Shown here: piece after piece, positions 5,113 to 8,994 of the stretch
Layout: every line of letters begins with the position of its first letter
Numbering within the stretch: position 1 is the first letter of the stretch
Origin: Spirochaetota bacterium
GTDB taxonomy: Bacteria; Spirochaetota; JAGLSM01; JAKPMW01
NCBI GenBank assembly: GCA_029548715.1
Contig: JAKPMW010000335.1
Location: 1 to 8,994 of the forward strand
Direction: 5' to 3'
Length of the DNA: 8,994 nt
Notes under the pieces: generated by a model
Told to the model about the DNA's origin: nothing
What the model saw: only the letters and a program-made list of their open reading frames with translations
Databases searched by the model: none
Translations under genes and position numbers: made by a program

Positions 5113-6555
5113 TCAATCCCCCTGGGCCTGCTCCGGGGAGCGCTCAACGATACCCTGCCCGCCACGCTTGAGGGAAAACGCTTCGGGGGAATGATCAATA
5201 TGCAGGGCCATCCCGGGGACTGCCGCTTCGAGGGCGCTGCCCAGGGCCTGGGCGATCCGGCGCAGGGTGGGGTGCACCGTCTGCCCACTGCGCATCTCGG
5301 CGACATAGACGGCTGAGGGTAATCCCCAGGTGCAGTCGCAGACAACACGATATCCAAACGCCAGATAATACTGCGCCATCTCGGGTGACAGACCGAGCGC
5401 CGCCACGGCACGAGCCTGTTCCGCAAGAAGAACCTCTGCCTCCTCCCGTACCTTGTCGGGCAGCATGGCCAGATACCATGGTTCAAAACCGTGACGTGCC
5501 GTCAGGAGGGGCATCCGCACCACCCCGTGGCGATGCCGCTGCAGGTCGCGAAACGATCCGTAATCAAGCACAAAGCGGGCGCGGATCTGACCGGCCGCAT
5601 CAAGCGCCTGGGGGAGATCCGTCTTGACCGGTCGTACGGCCAGCATCTCCCGCCAGCCCGCCAGTTCCGCAGCATCAAACTGTGCCACGGATTGGAAGAC
5701 CGCTGTCCCGTCAGGATCGCGCAGTTCGTAGCGGCTGTCAGCATATCCTGCAGCCTGGGCCAGCGCTTTCCAGTCACATGAGGTACACCCGCCGGGGAGC
5801 ACCCCGGCCTGCCGGGTCACCGAAGCAGGCGGCCAGTCCAGATCAATGTATGTGGCCGCCGCTGCCATGGCGCTGCGCCATTGATCCTGGGCCTGATAGC
5901 GCTTGCCGCCAAACGAATTGGGATAAGCAGCAACAAGACGCTCCCTGATCAGCGCGGCCAGCTCACGAACCTCGGGCAGCGGATGGCAGACAAGGAGGTC
6001 GAGCTTGTCTGCGGCCTGACGAAGGTTTGTATGCCACGAAAGCTGTGTCGTCACACCAGCGGGCAAAAAGGCCCGCATCACGTCAAAACTGCGGGCCCTG
6101 AGCGCACGCTCCCAGGCCGCCTGATCTCCCTCTGCCGGATTCCAGGGATGCTCTGCAGCCATGTGCTCGCGAACCGCATCCATCCGGCCTGTATAAAAAT
6201 CCATCCAGCGATCAAGCACTGCCTTGGACCCCTGTGTCCCGGCAGGATCAAGCAGGGGCTGGCTGGCAAAGTCGATATAGCGGGTACTGGTCTGTTGCCC
6301 GCTGTAGAGCGGCCAGTCCTGAACCGCCTTGGCGGCAAGTTCAGAAATACCCTCGAGAAAGATCGTAGTCGAGCCGCAGTCCCCGATCGAACGATGACCA
6401 TAGCCGATATAAAACCGTTCCATAAACTTCCCCGAGCCACTCTCGCGCACCTTGTCCAGGTGGGTCGTAACACTGGCAGCCGAGCGGCTGTACAGGGCCT
6501 GCAGCATGGCCCCATCTTCGGGATTCAGGCTGTCATGGATCAGGACGCGCGGCAT
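5113..6555 (-). CDS. Double-length ThyX-like protein (FAD-dependent thymidylate synthase homologue)
   Basis: The 480-residue product is about twice the usual ThyX length and reads as two ThyX-like halves. The N-half has GHRSIGD (from 53) and DWPLYSGQQTSTRY (80-93). This aligns with the RHRxxSxNxxSxRY signature but lacks RHR while keeping S85, S90 and R92. The C-half has DLQRHRHGVVRMPLL, with RHR at 340-342 but without the serines. It also has MRSGxxxH (R422, H428) at the position expected for a late substrate-binding Arg, which the N-half lacks. ThyX transfers a methylene group from folate to dUMP using FAD at sites made from several subunits. The halves may therefore form one composite site, though activity is not proven. 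A CxxC pair (C257, C260) lies between them. The start at ATG 6555 is backed by AAGGGGG (6562-6568) and overlaps the upstream gene by 23 bp. An in-frame TTG at 6576 was not preferred. Confidence 0.72.
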   Translation of the reverse strand: MPRVLIHDSLNPEDGAMLQALYSRSAASVTTHLDKVRESGSGKFMERFYIGYGHRSIGDCGSTTIFLEGISELAAKAVQDWPLYSGQQTSTRYIDFASQPLLDPAGTQGSKAVLDRWMDFYTGRMDAVREHMAAEHPWNPAEGDQAAWERALRARSFDVMRAFLPAGVTTQLSWHTNLRQAADKLDLLVCHPLPEVRELAALIRERLVAAYPNSFGGKRYQAQDQWRSAMAAAATYIDLDWPPASVTRQAGVLPGGCTSCDWKALAQAAGYADSRYELRDPDGTAVFQSVAQFDAAELAGWREMLAVRPVKTDLPQALDAAGQIRARFVLDYGSFRDLQRHRHGVVRMPLLTARHGFEPWYLAMLPDKVREEAEVLLAEQARAVAALGLSPEMAQYYLAFGYRVVCDCTWGLPSAVYVAEMRSGQTVHPTLRRIAQALGSALEAAVPGMALHIDHSPEAFSLKRGGQGIVERSPEQAQGD

Positions 6556-7975
6556 GTTCGTCCCCCTTCTCGTCAAGGTCTATGGCGGCTGCCCGTGCGT
6601 TTTCGGCGATAATGCGCTCGCGCCGGCTCTGTTCGCGGATAAACTCGATCACTTCATCGCGGGTGACAATCCCTATCACCCGGCCACTCTCGGTCACAGG
6701 CAGGTGGGCGATATTGTGCTCGTGGATCAGTTCTTCAATCCGGCGCATCGGGGTTGTCAGTCCCACAGAGACCACCTTGCGTGACATATAGGCGCTGACC
6801 GGGGCATGCATCTGGGCATGTTTGCGACCCTTCATGATGTCACGCAGGGTCAGCATCCCGCTCAGCTGGCCCTCGGCATCCACAACGGCAGCACCAGTCT
6901 GATTGATCCGTTCGAGAAACATGGATGCTTCCAGCAGGGTCCAGTCATGCCGGATCGAATGCGCAGGGAAGAGCATCACATCCTGTGCCGAACAGGCCGG
7001 AATGAGGTCGTTGGTCAATGCCTCGACAAGAAGGTTCCGGATGCCGGATGCATCGGCACCCTTGATGTAGGCCGAAGCGGCAAATTCATGGCCTCCCCCG
7101 CCAAAAGGTGCCAGAACCTTGTTGACAAAGATGGACTCTCGATGGCTGCGCCCTACAATCAAAACAGATTTTTCCTTTTTCAGACCAAACACAACAAAGG
7201 TGGCATCGGGACTCTCGACTTCGTGCAGTTTTTCGACAATCGCGGCCAGGCCACCCATCTGACCCTCGATGTGCACTTCGGCCAGGACCACAAAATGGCC
7301 CTGAATCTCGTGGTACACAAGACTGTTGAGCACCTCGTGAAAAAGGGTAATCTGGGCCTGATCGGAGAGGGGCCGCAAAAAATTTCGCACCAGACGCATG
7401 GATGCGCCGCAGGCCCGCAACCATGCCGCCACGGAAAAATCTTCTTCGCTCACGTTGTTGTGCAAAAAATTCCCGGTATCGGCATACATCCCGGTCAGGG
7501 CGATGGTCGCCTCATCCTCATCGGGGACGATGCCCCGGGACCGGACTTCAAGCCCCAGCAGGGTCGTATTTGAACCACATTCGTGCTCGTGCAGTCTGGT
7601 GGCCGGGATGGTTCCCGCGTCTCCGGCATGATGATCATAGACGATGATCTCCCCGGCAAACTCCTCAAGATTGCTGAAATACTCGTCAATCCTGTTTTTT
7701 GTCCGGGTATCCACGACAACGATGCGCAGTATCCGGGCAGGGTCCAGCTCATCAACATGCACCATCCCCATCCGGTTGCCATAGAGGTGGTGCAGGTTAC
7801 GGGCAACAGGGTGCACCAGGGCGCTGCGCACCAAGGCAGCCCCGGGATAGAGCAGACGGGCCAGGATCATCGAACCAAAACAGTCCAGATCGCTGTTTGT
7901 ATGACCAATGATGACGGTTATCCCGTCCTCGGGCTCGGCCAAGCCCCGTCCCTGTATGTACCCAAGTGTCAGCAT
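6533..7975 (-). CDS. DHH-DHHA1 phosphoesterase with two CBS domains
   Basis: The product (480 residues from ATG 7975) has a DHH phosphoesterase core: HTNSDLD at 25-31, VVVDTR with D89, DHH at 114-116 and YADTGNF with D166. A DHHA1 substrate domain follows with GGGGHEFAASA at 292-302. Two CBS domains (about 318-375 and 385-440) probably bind adenine nucleotides. Metal ligands look complete, suggesting Mn- or Mg-dependent cleavage of short RNA or a (cyclic) dinucleotide, as in NrnA- or GdpP-type relatives. The same module is known fused to a C-terminal poly(A) polymerase/CCA transferase domain, which is absent here. The start is ambiguous. ATG 7975 lacks a Shine-Dalgarno site and sits about 7 bases below a promoter candidate. 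TTG 7942 has AGGGA 6 bases upstream and would give 469 residues. It is the first gene of a minus-strand pair with the ThyX-like gene. Confidence 0.85.
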   Translation of the reverse strand: MLTLGYIQGRGLAEPEDGITVIIGHTNSDLDCFGSMILARLLYPGAALVRSALVHPVARNLHHLYGNRMGMVHVDELDPARILRIVVVDTRTKNRIDEYFSNLEEFAGEIIVYDHHAGDAGTIPATRLHEHECGSNTTLLGLEVRSRGIVPDEDEATIALTGMYADTGNFLHNNVSEEDFSVAAWLRACGASMRLVRNFLRPLSDQAQITLFHEVLNSLVYHEIQGHFVVLAEVHIEGQMGGLAAIVEKLHEVESPDATFVVFGLKKEKSVLIVGRSHRESIFVNKVLAPFGGGGHEFAASAYIKGADASGIRNLLVEALTNDLIPACSAQDVMLFPAHSIRHDWTLLEASMFLERINQTGAAVVDAEGQLSGMLTLRDIMKGRKHAQMHAPVSAYMSRKVVSVGLTTPMRRIEELIHEHNIAHLPVTESGRVIGIVTRDEVIEFIREQSRRERIIAENARAAAIDLDEKGDEHAARPDP

Positions 7976-7982
7976 CCGGTAA

Positions 7983-8011
7983 ATGTTAGGTGATGAATAC
8001 CGGCAATGCAA
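7983..8011 (-). promoter_or_regulatory. Promoter candidate for the DHH-CBS/ThyX-like pair
   Basis: On the minus strand, TTGCAT (8006-8011) is followed by 17 bp and TAACAT (7983-7988), three and four matches to consensus. Transcription would begin near 7976, next to ATG 7975. The message would be either leaderless or translated from the downstream TTG at 7942. Confidence 0.35.
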
Positions 8012-8017
8012 GAGGGA

Positions 8018-8028
8018 TGCGTGACGCA
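8018..8028. promoter_or_regulatory. Palindrome TGCGT-G-ACGCA in the divergent spacer
   Basis: This perfect 11-bp palindrome lies 7 bp upstream of the minus-strand -35 candidate. GATGCGTG at 8016-8023 recurs at 8090-8097. A second inverted repeat, CGGGAT (8039-8044) with ATCCCG (8057-8062), is nearby. These could be operator sites shared by the divergent genes, but each is short. The remainder of 7976-8209 shows no gene. Confidence 0.25.
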
Positions 8029-8209
8029 GTGGACACTTCGGGATGACCGCAGGAATATCCCGCCAGCACATGAAATAGTGCACATGCCTGATGCGTGTCC
8101 GGTGCGACATGCACGATATCGAGTAATGGCAGAGAAAGCGGAACCGTGTTAGACTGGTGTGCAAGCGGTCTGATCAGCATCCGCACTACCAGAGTCGAGG
8201 AGCAAACTC

Positions 8210-8994
8210 ATGCGCATAGCCTTTCATGGTGCAGCCGGTTCGGTTACAGGCAGCAATCACCTTGTCCAGACTGAAGGTGGCACCTTCATGATTGACTGCG
8301 GGATGTTTCAGGGGCCAAAGGAAATCCGCACCCGTAACCATCTTGCCTTCGCCTACGAACCCGGCTCGATTGATGCTGTCATTGTCACCCACGCGCACAT
8401 CGACCACTCCGGTCGCCTGCCCCGCCTGGTCAAGCAGGGATACAAGGGTCCCATCTACACAACCCCGGCCACGGCTGAACTCCTGCGCATCCTCCTGCTG
8501 GACTCGGCCCACATCCAGATGTCGGACAGCAGTTGGGAAAACAAAAAACGCAAACGCAAGGGGCAGGAGCTGATCCAGCCCCTCTATGATGACCAGGATG
8601 TCGAGGCCACCCTCAAGCTGGTTCGCCCCGTCGCGTATCACACCCCATTTCAGGTGCTCTCCAATGTACGCGCCACCTTTCATGATGCAGGCCATATCAT
8701 GGGAAGCAGTTTTCTCGAGCTTGCGATCACCGAGCATGGAATCACCCGAACCCTGATCGGCGGCGGAGATCTTGGCCGCTCGCATCAGGCCATTATCGGA
8801 GATCCCGAGGTGGGCGAACGGGCCGACATGATCATGATCGAATCAACCTACGGCAACCGGCGGCACAAGAATGAGGATGATACCAATGCCGAGTTGATCG
8901 CCATCCTCAAGGAGGTGGTGGATACAAAGGGGACCCTCCTGATCCCGGCCTTTGCCGTCGGTCGCACCCAGGAAATGCTCTACCGCCTCTTTGA
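8210..8994 (+). CDS. Metallo-beta-lactamase/beta-CASP ribonuclease, 3' end cut by window
   Basis: The first 261 residues are visible. They belong to the beta-CASP branch of metallo-beta-lactamase-fold nucleases, the bacterial relatives of CPSF73/Ysh1 that process RNA. Motifs are IDCGMFQG (D29), the zinc-binding HAHIDH at 61-66, DAGHIMGSS with H162, GGDLG with D187 and the beta-CASP motif A, IESTYGNR, with E211. PAFAVGRTQEML (246-257) follows. The family usually runs to about 450-550 residues, so roughly half is shown, and the later beta-CASP motifs and any KH domain lie outside. The start at ATG 8210 is well supported by GAGGAG at 8197-8202, 7 bases upstream. It is divergent from the DHH-CBS gene, another possible RNA-degrading enzyme. 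Confidence 0.9.
   Translation, partial: MRIAFHGAAGSVTGSNHLVQTEGGTFMIDCGMFQGPKEIRTRNHLAFAYEPGSIDAVIVTHAHIDHSGRLPRLVKQGYKGPIYTTPATAELLRILLLDSAHIQMSDSSWENKKRKRKGQELIQPLYDDQDVEATLKLVRPVAYHTPFQVLSNVRATFHDAGHIMGSSFLELAITEHGITRTLIGGGDLGRSHQAIIGDPEVGERADMIMIESTYGNRRHKNEDDTNAELIAILKEVVDTKGTLLIPAFAVGRTQEMLYRLF

Noticed and set aside
8127..8140. Sigma-54 promoter resembling TGGCA-N-GC
   Set aside because: The spacing between GG and GC is 8 bases rather than 10, and the -12 element is poor.
7976..8164. N-terminal extension of the DHH-CBS protein by 63 residues
   Set aside because: The extension is rich in Cys, His and Ser, unlike the rest, covers the likely promoter, and family members begin shortly before the HTNSDLD motif.
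8186..8785. 199-residue open frame antisense to the RNase gene
   Set aside because: The plus strand carries all metallo-beta-lactamase and beta-CASP motifs and a strong ribosome site; the antisense frame has no recognisable domain.

Overview
The window is a GC-rich bacterial chromosome segment with six protein genes, the last cut by the window end. No rRNA, tRNA, transposase, CRISPR array or phage gene was seen. The organism is uncertain. A formylglycine-generating-enzyme-like (SUMF1) domain on a probable lipoprotein with a relaxed lipobox, a soluble coiled-coil/GAF sensor kinase homologue and a ThyX-type rather than ThyA-type protein would suit a spirochaete. A deltaproteobacterium or another deep Gram-negative lineage is also possible. 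This is inference from gene content only.

Layout, left to right. (1) A leader with one copy of a short dispersed repeat, then a HAD-IB phosphatase (154-870, +). (2) A gene-free spacer (871-1146) with three 9-bp palindromes whose centres are exactly 41 bp apart. (3) A probable lipoprotein with a beta-propeller-like N-terminal half, a serine linker and a C-terminal SUMF1 domain (1147-3129, +), followed by an intrinsic terminator. (4) A perfect 18-bp inverted repeat (3192-3247) carrying two more palindromes of the same type, again with centres 41 bp apart. (5) A promoter candidate and a soluble sensor-kinase-like protein (3354-5021, +). It has six 21-residue coiled-coil repeats, a GAF domain and an intact ATPase domain, but Asp stands where the H-box histidine should be. 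(6) A convergent terminator spacer (5022-5112). (7) On the minus strand, a two-gene unit overlapping by 23 bp: a DHH-DHHA1-CBS-CBS phosphoesterase (6533-7975) followed by a double-length ThyX-like protein (5113-6555). (8) A divergent spacer (7976-8209), then a metallo-beta-lactamase/beta-CASP ribonuclease (8210 to the window end, +).

The right half has a nucleotide and RNA theme: a DHH phosphoesterase coupled in translation to a thymidylate-synthase homologue, with a processing-type RNase divergent from them. The left half is envelope and signalling: a surface lipoprotein next to a cytoplasmic sensor with a degenerate phosphoacceptor site. The least expected observations are the 41-bp-phased palindromes on both sides of the lipoprotein gene, the ThyX-like protein whose signature motif is divided between its two halves, and the kinase homologue without its phosphoacceptor histidine.
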